Shown here: positions 35,715 to 45,167 of the stretch, piece by piece
Numbering within the stretch: the first letter of the stretch is position 1
Layout of the letters: the number at the start of each line of letters is the position of its first letter
NCBI GenBank assembly: GCA_031418455.1
Contig: JANOXJ010000121.1
Span: 1-54,421, forward strand
Direction: 5' to 3'
From: JANNVZ01 sp031418455
GTDB lineage: Bacteria > Bacteroidota > Bacteroidia > Flavobacteriales_D > Sanyastnellaceae
Length of the DNA stretch: 54,421 nt
The notes under the pieces: generated by a model
The model's input: the letters and a program-made list of their open reading frames with translations, nothing else
Database searches by the model: none
Told to the model about the DNA's origin: nothing
Made by a program: the position numbers and the translations under genes

Positions 35715-36206
35715 ATGCAATCATTTTACGACCTGGTAGCAACAGATATAAATGGCAATCCTTTTCCATTTACTCAACTGCGAAACAAAAAAGTGATTAT
35801 AGTAAACACTGCCAGCGAATGTGGATTTACACCTCAATACGCGCAGTTGCAAGAATTATATGAAGAGTTTGGTGCTAACGATTTAGTTGTAATTGGTTTT
35901 CCGAGCAATGATTTTGGACAGCAGGAACCAGGCACCAATGAAGAAATAAAAATGTTTTGCGACAACAATTTCCGGGTGACATTTCCACTTATGCAAAAAG
36001 TAAAAGTTACGGGAAGTGATGCATGTTCAGTATATGCCTATCTCACCAAAAAAACACACAACGGTGTAGCAGACATTGATATAAAATGGAATTTTCAGAA
36101 AATATTGATTGATGAAAATGGTATTTTGGTAAAGAGTATTGCAGCCGCTGCAGACCCTGCCTCAAGCGACATAATCACTTGGATAACCCAACCGAAATTG
36201 TTTTAA
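35715..36206 (+). CDS. Glutathione peroxidase family protein (thiol peroxidase)
   Basis: A 163-residue thioredoxin-fold peroxidase reducing H2O2 and organic hydroperoxides; no export signal, so cytoplasmic. Seen: NTASECGFTPQY with peroxidatic Cys36, FGQQEPG with catalytic Gln70, FCDNNFRVTFP with the likely resolving Cys82, and the IKWNFQK Trp125/Asn126 pair, completing the catalytic tetrad. The usual FPCNQF is FPSNDF (Ser64), so the second, non-essential Cys of the three-Cys pattern is missing. It is a Cys, not selenocysteine, enzyme, hence probably reduced by thioredoxin or another low-molecular-weight thiol system. Its stop TAA shares a base with the ATG of bshB1, suggesting coupled translation and a link to bacillithiol. 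Confidence 0.93.
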   Translation: MQSFYDLVATDINGNPFPFTQLRNKKVIIVNTASECGFTPQYAQLQELYEEFGANDLVVIGFPSNDFGQQEPGTNEEIKMFCDNNFRVTFPLMQKVKVTGSDACSVYAYLTKKTHNGVADIDIKWNFQKILIDENGILVKSIAAAADPASSDIITWITQPKLF

Positions 36207-36931
36207 TGAAAACTCAAAAAATAAATATACTCGTTTTTGCCGCGCATCCAGATGATGCAGAATTGGGTACTACGGGCACTTTGCTAAAGGCGCATGACCA
36301 GGGCCACACCACTGGTGTAATAGATTTGACCAAAGGCGAATTGGGCAGCAGAGGCAATGCAGTGCTACGTGCGCAGGAAGCGGCTAATGCAAATAAGTTG
36401 CTAAAACTTACAGTGCGCGAAAACTTAGAAATGGCCGATGGCTTTTTTGAAATAAACGAAAACAATACACGCGCCATAATAACCTGCCTGCGCAAATACC
36501 AGCCCGATGTGGTGCTGTGCAATGCACCTAGTGACAGGCATCCTGACCACGGACGTGCATCTACGCTGGTGCGCGAAGCTTGCTTCTATTCTGGCCTGGC
36601 CAAAATAGAAACCATGCATAACAATGAAGCACAACAAGCGTGGCGCCCAAAAGCTGTTTACCAATACATACAAGATTACTACCTGCACCCAGATTTTGTA
36701 ATAGACATAAGTAACTACTGGGAACAAAAAATAGAAGTTCTTAAATGCTATAGCAGCCAATTTTACGACCCACATTCCAAAGAGCCCATCACTCCTATTT
36801 CAGGCAAAGACTTTTTCGATTTTCAAAAAGGCCGTTCTATAAATATAGGTCGCCCTGCTGGCTTTGAAAAAGCAGAAGGATATATTTCTGCCAGACCCAT
36901 GGGTGTAGAGGATATAACCAAGCTATTATAA
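36206..36931 (+). CDS. bshB1: Bacillithiol biosynthesis deacetylase BshB1
   Basis: A 241-residue zinc-dependent LmbE-like deacetylase that removes the acetyl group from GlcNAc-malate, the second step of bacillithiol synthesis. Seen: AHPDDAELG (residues 13-21) with zinc ligands His14 and Asp17, DLTKGELGSRG (40-50), ENLEMADGFF, and RHPDHGR (111-117) with the third ligand His115. The Bacteroidota BshB1 tail SSQFYDPHSKEPITPISG and AEGYISARPMGVEDI is also present, which separates it from other LmbE proteins. The start is the ATG at 36206, one base inside the stop codon of the glutathione peroxidase gene; a start at 36179 would add nine residues overlapping that gene. BshA and BshC are not in the window. 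Confidence 0.93.
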   Translation: MKTQKINILVFAAHPDDAELGTTGTLLKAHDQGHTTGVIDLTKGELGSRGNAVLRAQEAANANKLLKLTVRENLEMADGFFEINENNTRAIITCLRKYQPDVVLCNAPSDRHPDHGRASTLVREACFYSGLAKIETMHNNEAQQAWRPKAVYQYIQDYYLHPDFVIDISNYWEQKIEVLKCYSSQFYDPHSKEPITPISGKDFFDFQKGRSINIGRPAGFEKAEGYISARPMGVEDITKLL

Positions 36932-36983
36932 AAGTCTAACTTATGGAAAATACTAGTCAATAACCGAACTTGCATTTGCAGCA

Positions 36984-38483
36984 TCATTCTGCTTTGGCCA
37001 CTGCACTCTCCTCTGCCGAAGAGGAAGAAAATAAAAGCAGGCCTACAAATGTGAGCGCTCCATTGAGTGGCAACATTTCGAAACCAAACTTATAACCACC
37101 AAAAATAACTGGACTGTAGTAATCTAAAACCCATGCTATGGCAGGGGCTACAAGGCATATAGCAGGTATCATATTGCTTTGTACTTTTCTTTTAGTAAGT
37201 ATGCCAAATGCAAACAAACCAAGCAACGGACCATAAGTATAACTTGCTATGGTAAGCAGTATGCCAATGATTTGTTTATTGTCTAACCACTTAAAGAAGA
37301 TGACCATAATTAAAAATACCAGCGCAAATACAAGGTGAACTCTTTTACGCGTTGCCATTTGCTGTGCCTCGTCCATATTTTTATTGCGCTGTATGCCTAA
37401 CAGGTCTATGCAAAAAGAAGCTGTAAGTGCTGTAATGGCACCATCTGCAGAGGGGAACAAAGCACTTATCAATCCTACAATAAATATGATACTCACAAAA
37501 GGTGGTAGGTATTGCATAGCAATGGTGGGGAACAAATCATCTTTAGCCACATCTATACCTTTTGATGCAGCATAGAGGTAAAGCATTCCGCCCAGAATAA
37601 GGAAAATAAAATTGACAGCAACAAGAATAAAACTGAACGAAATCATATTCTTTTGAGAATCCTTCAGCGTGCGCACACTAATATTCTTTTGCATCATTTC
37701 TTGATCAAGGCCCGTCATGCTAATGGTAATAAACGCACCGCCAATAATGTGCTTTAGAAAAAAACTTTTGTCTTGCCACTGCATATTAAAAACCTGCGTA
37801 TAGCCTGCATCGGAAATACTGGCCCATGCCTGGCCCATGCTCATATTCAAATCAGAAATAATATAGCCTACGCAAACTACTAATGCTAATAGCATAAAAA
37901 AAGTTTGAAGCGTATCTGTCCACACTATAGTTTTTACACCGCCCTTGTAGGTATACAATAAAATCATGAGCAGTATGACCACTGCAGTGATATGAAAAGA
38001 AACATCGTGTCCTGCCAATGTGAGCGAAAAGCCGAGTGGTTTCATTACAAATAATTGCAACACATTTATAACCAGATAAAGCCTAAGTGTGGCGCCCAAA
38101 GTGCGCGACACCATGAATAACAATGCTCCGGTTTGATAGGCTACCAAACCAAATCTGTGTTGTAAATAATGATATATGCTGGTTAAATTGAGCTGATAAT
38201 AAAGCGGCAACAAAACATACGCCACTACAAAATACCCTATAAAATAACCGAGCACTACTTGAAAATAATAAAAATGCTCGGGCCCTACAGTGCCTGGTAC
38301 TGATATAAAAGTGACTCCACTAAGGGAGGTGCCCACCATGCCAAATGCTACAAGATACCAATGTGCAGAGCGTCCTGCACGAAAATAAGAGTCGTTAGTT
38401 GCCTTGCGCGAGGTATACCAAGATATGGCAAGCAGCAAAGCAAAATAAGCCAGTAAGATAAAAATTATAGTTCCTTGTAACAT
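36984..38483 (-). CDS. Sodium:solute symporter (SSS family)
   Basis: A 499-residue inner-membrane transporter with about 13 transmembrane segments that couples sodium influx to uptake of a solute. Family landmarks: the N-terminal helix ending in SWYTSRKATNDSYFRAGRS, WYLVAFGMVGTSLSGVTFIS (helix with the sodium-site serines), YTYKGGVKTIVWTDTLQTFF (the conserved GG-T-WTD-Q signature), TGLDQEMMQ and SALFPSADGAITALTASF. Substrate cannot be assigned by eye (proline, sugar, pantothenate and sialic-acid transporters all share these features). Start 38483 opens the first helix; an upstream ATG at 38510 adds nine residues. It converges with bshB1 and diverges from the next T9SS gene. Confidence 0.9.
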   Translation of the reverse strand: MLQGTIIFILLAYFALLLAISWYTSRKATNDSYFRAGRSAHWYLVAFGMVGTSLSGVTFISVPGTVGPEHFYYFQVVLGYFIGYFVVAYVLLPLYYQLNLTSIYHYLQHRFGLVAYQTGALLFMVSRTLGATLRLYLVINVLQLFVMKPLGFSLTLAGHDVSFHITAVVILLMILLYTYKGGVKTIVWTDTLQTFFMLLALVVCVGYIISDLNMSMGQAWASISDAGYTQVFNMQWQDKSFFLKHIIGGAFITISMTGLDQEMMQKNISVRTLKDSQKNMISFSFILVAVNFIFLILGGMLYLYAASKGIDVAKDDLFPTIAMQYLPPFVSIIFIVGLISALFPSADGAITALTASFCIDLLGIQRNKNMDEAQQMATRKRVHLVFALVFLIMVIFFKWLDNKQIIGILLTIASYTYGPLLGLFAFGILTKRKVQSNMIPAICLVAPAIAWVLDYYSPVIFGGYKFGFEMLPLNGALTFVGLLLFSSSSAEESAVAKAE

Positions 38484-38609
38484 GATAACAAAACAATTAA
38501 AACAAGCCATACTATATTTCCACTTTCAAATCATTCTTTCAACATGACTTACTTTGCAACCACAAGGAAATATTCGCAGTCATCAAAGATGACATACAAA
38601 ACCACCGTT

Positions 38610-40481
38610 ATGAAAAACCTTATAGTCCTTAGCCTGATATTAATAACTGCAACTGCACAAGCTCAGCTGCCGGCTCCCGGCACTATGAATATGATGCGCC
38701 CTACAAGCACATCAACCAATGAGCGTGTATCTGCCATATGGACAGAAGACTTTGGCAACGGAATAGGTGTAGGTTGGCAAAACACAGAGGCTGGCAATGT
38801 AGCACAATGGGAATACAGAGGCCCTGCTACAACACCCAACAACACTGTTGGCTCGCGCGGTTTGTGTACTGATGCTAACGGAATAGGCAATGTAATAACC
38901 AGCCCTACATGGAACAATGGTTATGTAATATTCGATAGCAACTGGTGGGACAATCCTGACCTGCCTTGCACGCTTGAAAATTTTGGAACAGGCCCGGCTC
39001 CCGCTCCGCACCTTGCCATGCTTACTTCGCCTGTCATAGACCTAAGTGCCAATATGAATGTGGCATTGCGCTTTAATCAATATTTGCGCAACTATCAGGC
39101 AGAAATGCGAGTGGAAGTAAGTGCCAACAATAGCCCCTGGGCAGTAGTGTATGACAACAGTACCACGCCACTGCAAAGCGCCAACGATATGAGTGTGCAA
39201 GTACCCATAAGCAATATAGCAGGCGGACAGTCCAATGTTCGCATCCGTTTTGTTTTTGAAGGAACTTACTATTTCTGGCAATTAGATGACATATGTATTG
39301 TAGAAATTTTTGCCAATGATTTGGCAACACGTGCCACTACCTATGGCGCTTTTGATTTTTATGATTTAGCGCATCCCACAGGTTTCGAATTAATGGAGTA
39401 TACCAAATATCCTGATGAGATGGCGCCACTGCTAAAATTTTCTACTCAGTGCGACAACGTGGGTAGCCTGGCACAACTAAACTGCAGACTGAATGTGGAA
39501 GTTGTAAATCTTACTACCAACTACACTATACATACAGCACAAAGTGCCGAGGGTTTTAATCTGCAACCAGGTTCGAGCATTGAGCTGCGTGCAAGCGATT
39601 TTCAGATGCCTGCTACACAGGCCAATTATCACATCAACTATTTTACATCGCAGACAGCAGTGGACGATAATGATGACAATAATTTAGACACACTTGGTTT
39701 TCAAATTACAGATTGCACCTATGCACGCGATTTTAATTTTACCAATAGCACCTTTAATCCCGGACCAGATCTATCCCTATTAGATTATGAAGTAGGCAAT
39801 GTTTTTTTGGTTACCGCCCCAAATCAATTGTGCTATTCCATAAGCGCAGCAGTGGCTGCTGGCACCACATTGCCCAGCACTTTGTATGCCCGCCTGTATG
39901 AGTTTGATGCGCAAGAATCTATTGTAGCTACAGAGCTAGGCACAACAGCCTCAGTAAGCATTACCAACACTATGTTCAACACCTATGGCCAAGGTAATTT
40001 TGTTCATTTACTATTTGACAATCCGCTGCCGGTGCAAAATGGACACGCATATTTGGCCGTGGTAGGCAGCACTGATGGAGCAGAAAATGTAATCATAGCA
40101 TTTAGTGGTGCATCCGAAGAATTTACATCATGGGTACACTTTATGCCCGACCAATGGTTTTACCTTACAGGCACTCCTATGGTGCGCATGAATTTTGGTA
40201 CCAATATTTCTGTAGCAGAAAATGAATTGCCAACTGCCAACCTATCCATCTATCCCAATCCTGCTCAAAATGATTTGACGATAGATATAGCCGCTTATAA
40301 AAATGAAGCAGTCGTCATAGAGTTTTTAGATTTTTCAGGCAAGAAAATATTGACACATACCCTTAATCAAAACCATGCTGATAAGGAAAAAGTAGATATA
40401 GCTAACTTAGCTTCCGGCATATACATGGTTCACATTCGCAGCAATGCAATGAGCACTACTACACGCTTTGTAAAAATGTAA
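38610..40481 (+). CDS. Secreted protein with MAM/jelly-roll-like domain and type A T9SS sorting signal
   Basis: A 623-residue exoprotein. Residues 1-19 are a signal peptide (NLIVLSLILITATAQAQ). Residues about 40-235 look like a choice-of-anchor J/MAM-like jelly roll: EDFGNGIGVGWQNTE, VIFDSNWWDNPDLPCTLENFG, HLAMLTSPVIDLSANMNVAL, FEGTYYFWQLDDICIVE. A CARDB-like part follows (about 260-375), then a second beta-sandwich. The last 80 residues are the sorting domain (LSIYPNPAQNDLTID, FLDFSGKKILTH, GIYMVHIRS). Start 38610 begins the signal peptide; the 22 codons before it in the open frame do not fit. Function unknown; binding to surfaces or glycans would be a guess. Confidence 0.85.
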   Translation: MKNLIVLSLILITATAQAQLPAPGTMNMMRPTSTSTNERVSAIWTEDFGNGIGVGWQNTEAGNVAQWEYRGPATTPNNTVGSRGLCTDANGIGNVITSPTWNNGYVIFDSNWWDNPDLPCTLENFGTGPAPAPHLAMLTSPVIDLSANMNVALRFNQYLRNYQAEMRVEVSANNSPWAVVYDNSTTPLQSANDMSVQVPISNIAGGQSNVRIRFVFEGTYYFWQLDDICIVEIFANDLATRATTYGAFDFYDLAHPTGFELMEYTKYPDEMAPLLKFSTQCDNVGSLAQLNCRLNVEVVNLTTNYTIHTAQSAEGFNLQPGSSIELRASDFQMPATQANYHINYFTSQTAVDDNDDNNLDTLGFQITDCTYARDFNFTNSTFNPGPDLSLLDYEVGNVFLVTAPNQLCYSISAAVAAGTTLPSTLYARLYEFDAQESIVATELGTTASVSITNTMFNTYGQGNFVHLLFDNPLPVQNGHAYLAVVGSTDGAENVIIAFSGASEEFTSWVHFMPDQWFYLTGTPMVRMNFGTNISVAENELPTANLSIYPNPAQNDLTIDIAAYKNEAVVIEFLDFSGKKILTHTLNQNHADKEKVDIANLASGIYMVHIRSNAMSTTTRFVKM

Positions 40482-40569
40482 TTTTCTATATCTGAGTTTT
40501 ATTATTTCACATTCTATGAGGCAATGCAACTTTTAAAAATTGAGCATGAGTTTTTTTATTAAATAATTA

Positions 40570-42072
40570 ATGAGTGTAAAGTCAACCATAAGTAAAGCCT
40601 TTGCAGGTTGGGTTATAAAAAACCAAACCAACGATGCCATGCAATCGTTGGAAAAACAACAGGCCGTGTTGGAATCACTTTTGGAAAAAGCATCAAACAC
40701 AGCATTTGGCAAGGACCATAACTTTAATCAAATAGCCACACACAATGAATTTGCGCAAGCGGTGCCCATGCGCGATTATGAAGCATTGATACCCTATATA
40801 GACCGCACCAAAGCAGGCGAAAAAAATGTGCTGTGGCCCGGCCACCCTTTGTACTTCTGCAAAACTAGCGGCACTACCAGTGGCACTAAATACATACCAC
40901 TTACTAAAGACTCGTTGCCAAATCATATAAAATCTGCGCGCAATGCATTGCTAAGTTATATAAACGAAACAGGCAATTCAGATTTTGTAAATGGTAAAAT
41001 GATTTTTTTACAAGGCTCGCCTCAACTGGAAAAACTGGCAAGCGGAATACCCTACGGAAGACTCTCCGGTATAGTGGCGAACCATGTGCCGGGCTATTTG
41101 CAAAAGAACAGAATGCCCAGCTATGCTACTAATTGCATAGAAGATTGGGAAACCAAAGTAGACACTATAGCAGAGGAAACCATGCACGAAAACATGACCC
41201 TCATAAGTGGCATACCTAGCTGGGTGCAAATGTATTTTGAGTTGTTGCTGAACAAGACCGGCAAAAAAAACATCAAAGAAATATTTCCAAATTTCAACCT
41301 ATTTGTATACGGTGGAATAAACTTTGAACCATACCGAAAAAATTTCGAGGCACTCATTGGACAAAAAATTCCTACTTTAGAATTGTATCCGGCAAGCGAA
41401 GGTTTTATTGCCTACCAAGACTCCCAACAATCTGAAGGATTGTTGTTGAATGTAAACTCAGGTATCTATTTCGAATTTATAGAAGCAGACACCTATCACT
41501 CAGAACATCCAAAACGAATAACCTTAGCCGAAGTAAAATTGCATGTAAACTACGTGTTATTGCTTAGCAACAATGCAGGGTTGTGGGCTTACAACATAGG
41601 CGACACAGTTAAATTTGTATCGCTGTTGCCGCCACGCATTGTAGTAACAGGGCGCATAAAACATTATACCAGTTCGTTTGGCGAACATATAATAGGCGAA
41701 GAAGTAGACAGAGCTATTAGTCAAGTATGCGCGCGAATGAATGTGAGCATAACAGAATTTCATTTAGCCCCACAAGTGCAGCCCGAAAGCGGACTTCCCT
41801 ACCACCAATGGTATATAGAAACTGATGCAACAGAACTAGACACTACCCAATTTGCTTGGCTACTGGACCAAAAAATGCAGGAGCAAAACATATACTACCG
41901 CGATTTAATAAAAGGCAGTGTACTAAAACCTGCAGTAGTAACGTTGTTAGAAAAAGGTGCCTTTAATAGTTATATGAAATCCATTGGCAAATTTGGCGGA
42001 CAAAACAAAATTCCAAAATTGGCCAACGACCGCAAAATTGCAGATGCACTGGAGCAAATGAAACGTAATTAG
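40570..42072 (+). CDS. GH3-family acyl-adenylating enzyme
   Basis: A 500-residue cytoplasmic member of the GH3 (auxin-responsive promoter) superfamily, enzymes that adenylate a carboxylate and often transfer it to an amino acid. Seen: the nucleotide-binding loop TSGTTSGTKYIP at residues 99-110, YPASEGFIAYQ (motif II), NIGDTVKF (motif III) and VVTGRIKHYTSSFGEHI leading to the C-terminal domain. Length is normal for the family. Plants use it on jasmonate and auxin; substrates of the Bacteroidota members are, to my knowledge, not established, so none is claimed. The next gene begins 5 bases downstream. Confidence 0.9.
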   Translation: MSVKSTISKAFAGWVIKNQTNDAMQSLEKQQAVLESLLEKASNTAFGKDHNFNQIATHNEFAQAVPMRDYEALIPYIDRTKAGEKNVLWPGHPLYFCKTSGTTSGTKYIPLTKDSLPNHIKSARNALLSYINETGNSDFVNGKMIFLQGSPQLEKLASGIPYGRLSGIVANHVPGYLQKNRMPSYATNCIEDWETKVDTIAEETMHENMTLISGIPSWVQMYFELLLNKTGKKNIKEIFPNFNLFVYGGINFEPYRKNFEALIGQKIPTLELYPASEGFIAYQDSQQSEGLLLNVNSGIYFEFIEADTYHSEHPKRITLAEVKLHVNYVLLLSNNAGLWAYNIGDTVKFVSLLPPRIVVTGRIKHYTSSFGEHIIGEEVDRAISQVCARMNVSITEFHLAPQVQPESGLPYHQWYIETDATELDTTQFAWLLDQKMQEQNIYYRDLIKGSVLKPAVVTLLEKGAFNSYMKSIGKFGGQNKIPKLANDRKIADALEQMKRN

Positions 42073-42077
42073 TAAGA

Positions 42078-43448
42078 ATGAAGCCTTGCGATAAGAAGAA
42101 AATAATTAATGCAAACATGTATCGCATACTTTCCATTCGTCATTTGGTTTTTTTATTGTGCGCTGTATTATGTTCCGCTCATGCAAACAGTCAAATAGCA
42201 ATTTTTCCAAAAAAACTAGACTTCGGCTTAACATCGCCCAGCACACAATGGGTGGTGGATGTAATAATTAAAAATGAAGCTCCCAAAAAAGACTACCTGC
42301 TTCGCAGCACCTTCACGCATGAGTATGAAGTGCTGTATTCTTCCAAAACGCTGTTGCCAGATAGTAGCATAGTACTTAGAATAAAATTTAAACCACGCGC
42401 CAAAGGAAAATTCAACGAAAAAATAGAACTCTATTTTGCATCGTTAGAAAAACCTCTAGTGCTTCAGGTAACTGCCGATGTGGCTTATATGAATCCTGAC
42501 GACAACTTAGCTTGCCCCGATTTTTCGCGCTTAGCAGCAGATTGTTGTGTGGATAATGAATTAGTATGCGAAGTAATAAATGCAGAAACAAAACAACCCA
42601 TAGCAGATGCCGGTGTAACTATAAAAGAAAACGGTGTACAACAGCTAAGTCTTAAAACCAATGCGGCAGGCAAAGTCACGCGTAGCATTCCCATTGGTTA
42701 TTACGAGCTGGTGGCCTCGCACAAAAACTATTTATCACAGAATACAGTAAGTTATGTAAACAATAGAAAATCTTATTTTCTATTTGAGTTACAACCTATA
42801 AAAAACGAAATAATTGAAGAGCCAAAAGAGATAATAGAACCTGTAATTACATCGCCAGACAGCTCAACAGTAAGTAGTCAGGACTTGCCTGAAAATTTAT
42901 ACAAAGACAACAATATAGTTTTTCTTTTGGACGTAAGCAGCAGCATGAAAATGGGCGATAAAATGGCCCTTATGAAAGGCGCTTTAATGGAACTAACAAA
43001 AGCGCTGCGTAGTTCAGACAAAATAACTCTTATAAGTTATGCAGATGAAACCACACTGCTGCTAGCCACTACAGATGGTAGCAACAAGGGGGCTATAAAT
43101 GGTATAGTAACCACCTTGGTGGCCGATGGAAATACTGCAGGAGCTAAAGGATTCAAAAGAGGATATGAAATACTTAAACAAGAATTTTTAAAAGAGGGCA
43201 ACAACCAATTAATAGTCATAACAGATGGTGCCTTTCAGCCAGAAGACCAAAAGCAAATAGACAAATTGGTAAGAAAAAATGCTCGTAAAAATTTAAAAAC
43301 AAGTGTAGTGGGCATAAATGCTAACTATTATGCATCATTAAATTTGAACGCAGTAAGCCAAAAAGGAAATGGATCTTTTATTTTAATAAAGGATGATGCA
43401 GATTTGCATCTCATATTAGAAGAAATAAAAAAACAATCAGCAAAGTGA
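42078..43448 (+). CDS. Exported von Willebrand factor A domain protein
   Basis: Signal peptide with hydrophobic core HLVFLLCAVLCSAHANSQ; the frame opens at 42078, but an ATG at 42117 would give a more typical short lead. Residues about 38-130 form an ASPM/Hydin-like Ig fold (IFPKKLDFGLTSPSTQW, LRIKFKPRAKGKFNEKIELYF). About 160-235 is a carboxypeptidase-regulatory-like domain (INAETKQPIADAGVTI). From about 277 the VWA domain carries an intact MIDAS: DVSSS (Asp285), a central TAGAKG Thr and ITDGAF. VWA domains bind proteins in a metal-dependent way, so it is probably a periplasmic or outer-membrane interaction module. It is coupled to the GH3 gene (5-base gap) and to uridine kinase (4-base overlap). 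Confidence 0.88.
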   Translation: MKPCDKKKIINANMYRILSIRHLVFLLCAVLCSAHANSQIAIFPKKLDFGLTSPSTQWVVDVIIKNEAPKKDYLLRSTFTHEYEVLYSSKTLLPDSSIVLRIKFKPRAKGKFNEKIELYFASLEKPLVLQVTADVAYMNPDDNLACPDFSRLAADCCVDNELVCEVINAETKQPIADAGVTIKENGVQQLSLKTNAAGKVTRSIPIGYYELVASHKNYLSQNTVSYVNNRKSYFLFELQPIKNEIIEEPKEIIEPVITSPDSSTVSSQDLPENLYKDNNIVFLLDVSSSMKMGDKMALMKGALMELTKALRSSDKITLISYADETTLLLATTDGSNKGAINGIVTTLVADGNTAGAKGFKRGYEILKQEFLKEGNNQLIVITDGAFQPEDQKQIDKLVRKNARKNLKTSVVGINANYYASLNLNAVSQKGNGSFILIKDDADLHLILEEIKKQSAK

Positions 43449-44068
43449 GTGAAAAAGTATTTGTAATAGGTATAGCAGGCGGCAGTGGCTCCGGCAAAAC
43501 AACTTTCCTAAGAGAGTTAATGAGTCATTTCTCACCACGTCAGGTAGCTTTGGTGTCGCAAGACAATTATTATAGATCTAAAGATGAGCAGGAAATAGAT
43601 GAAAATGGAGTGCATAATTTTGACTTACCTACATCTATAGACAGAGTGCATTTTGCACAAGACATGCAAATGCTGCGTAGCGGCCAAAGCATAGAAAAAC
43701 TGGAATACAACTTTAACAATCCTTCGTGGGAGCCAGAGCAAGTAGTTGTGCACCCTGCACCAGTCATTATTATGGAGGGCTTATTTGTATTTCATTATGA
43801 CGAGATACGCACGCAGCTGGACTATAAAGTATACATAGATGCCCATCACGAAGAGCGCCTTAAACGCAGAATAGAGCGCGATGAAAAAGAAAGGGGCTAT
43901 CCAGAACATCAGGTAAGGTACCAATGGCACAATCATGTGCGCCCGGCCGAAGAGCAGTTTGTAATGCCCTATGTGCCCCAATGCAATTTGGTGGTGGACA
44001 ACAATCAACATTTTCAAGAAGGCCTTTCATCGCTTATTGATATAATTAAATCGCACCTAGGCAGCTAG
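43445..44068 (+). CDS. udk: Uridine kinase
   Basis: A 207-residue cytoplasmic P-loop kinase that phosphorylates uridine/cytidine to UMP/CMP in pyrimidine salvage. Seen: Walker A GGSGSGKT at 12-19, VSQDNYYRS with the catalytic Asp, the NFDLPTSIDRVHF segment that contacts the nucleoside, IIMEGLFVFHYDEIR (Walker B-like) and the lid RRIERDEKERGY. Length is normal. The start is GTG, and GTGA (43445-43448) overlaps the stop of the VWA gene, implying coupled translation. The operon partners (GH3 enzyme, VWA protein) have no obvious link to pyrimidine salvage. Confidence 0.95.
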   Translation: MSEKVFVIGIAGGSGSGKTTFLRELMSHFSPRQVALVSQDNYYRSKDEQEIDENGVHNFDLPTSIDRVHFAQDMQMLRSGQSIEKLEYNFNNPSWEPEQVVVHPAPVIIMEGLFVFHYDEIRTQLDYKVYIDAHHEERLKRRIERDEKERGYPEHQVRYQWHNHVRPAEEQFVMPYVPQCNLVVDNNQHFQEGLSSLIDIIKSHLGS

Positions 44069-44192
44069 TGAAAACGTGGGATTTAGCATTCGCACTTTTT
44101 ACCCATTGTGCTATCTTAATAAAGTCATATTCATTACCCCAATTTCTTATGCCGCGGGTATATAAATTGCGCCAGGCTGGTATCAACATAAA

Positions 44193-45167
44193 ATGGCAAA
44201 ACATTGGTTAAATAAATTAAGGCATCATAAGTGGGCACTGGCGGCTATTAATTTCTTAAAGGAAATAAAACCGCCCGGTTTTCAAGGCCTTTCGATGTGG
44301 TTTGTAATGGAGCATTTTATAGAAGGTATTATGAAAGGCCAGTTAGCCACGCGTGCATCAGCCATTTCATTCAGATTATTTCTTGCCTTTTTTCCGGGCA
44401 TTATTATGCTGCTCACTCTTATTCCTTACATACCTCTGGATAATTTTCAGCAAAACTTATTCGATAGTATTGAAGGATTTTTTCCCGGTGACACATTCAG
44501 TCTTTTTGAAAGCACCATGAAAGACTTAGTAAACACAAGGCACAGTGGGTTATTAAGTATCGGTTTTATTTTAGTATTGTATTATGCAAGCAATAGTATT
44601 AACGCCATATTCATAGGTTTCAACAGTAGCTATCATTTAGAAGAAAAAGGCAACCCATGGGTGATGCGCATAGCCAGCATACTTCTTATTTTTATTCTGG
44701 GATTTATAATGATAGTGGCAGTAGCACTCATAATGTTTAGTGGCACTGCTTTCAATTATTTGCATGAAATAGGTGTGATAGGAGACAAAGGCTACATACC
44801 CATTTTAAATATTGCCAACTGGATTATTTCACTATTTCTTATATACAGCATATTTAGCACGCTGTACAACGTAGGTGTAGGCAAGCGCAGACGAAGATGG
44901 CGCTTCCTTAATGTGGGTGCCACTTTCGCTACCACATTTTTTATACTTACATCTATCCTTTTTGCATACTTTGTCAATAATTTCGCATCATACAACAAAT
45001 TATATGGTTCATTAGGAACTCTTATGGTATTGCTTATTTGGCTCAATTTTAATTGTATGATTGTGCTTATGGGTTTTGAACTAAACATGAGCATACGCAA
45101 GGCCAAAAGAAGCATACCTAGGCCAGTTCCTATAGCACCACCAATTATTAATAAATTTAAAGAATGA
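44193..45167 (+). CDS. YihY/BrkB family inner-membrane protein
   Basis: A 324-residue polytopic membrane protein of the YihY/virulence factor BrkB family, about six transmembrane helices; the function of the family is unresolved. Seen: the family's first helix region ATRASAISFRLFLAFFPGIIML, LLSIGFILVLYYASNSINAI, then the long helices LLIFILGFIMIVAVALIMF, WIISLFLIYSIFSTLYNVGVG followed by a basic patch KRRRRWRF, and the final LIWLNFNCMIVLMGFELN. The signal to stop overlaps the next ATG by 4 bases (45164-45167). Together with the DUF2147 gene it forms a two-gene unit. Confidence 0.9.
   Translation: MAKHWLNKLRHHKWALAAINFLKEIKPPGFQGLSMWFVMEHFIEGIMKGQLATRASAISFRLFLAFFPGIIMLLTLIPYIPLDNFQQNLFDSIEGFFPGDTFSLFESTMKDLVNTRHSGLLSIGFILVLYYASNSINAIFIGFNSSYHLEEKGNPWVMRIASILLIFILGFIMIVAVALIMFSGTAFNYLHEIGVIGDKGYIPILNIANWIISLFLIYSIFSTLYNVGVGKRRRRWRFLNVGATFATTFFILTSILFAYFVNNFASYNKLYGSLGTLMVLLIWLNFNCMIVLMGFELNMSIRKAKRSIPRPVPIAPPIINKFKE

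Noticed and set aside
44069..44192. tRNA or other structured RNA in the gap before the YihY-type gene
   Set aside because: No cloverleaf, T-loop or stable stem could be found by eye.
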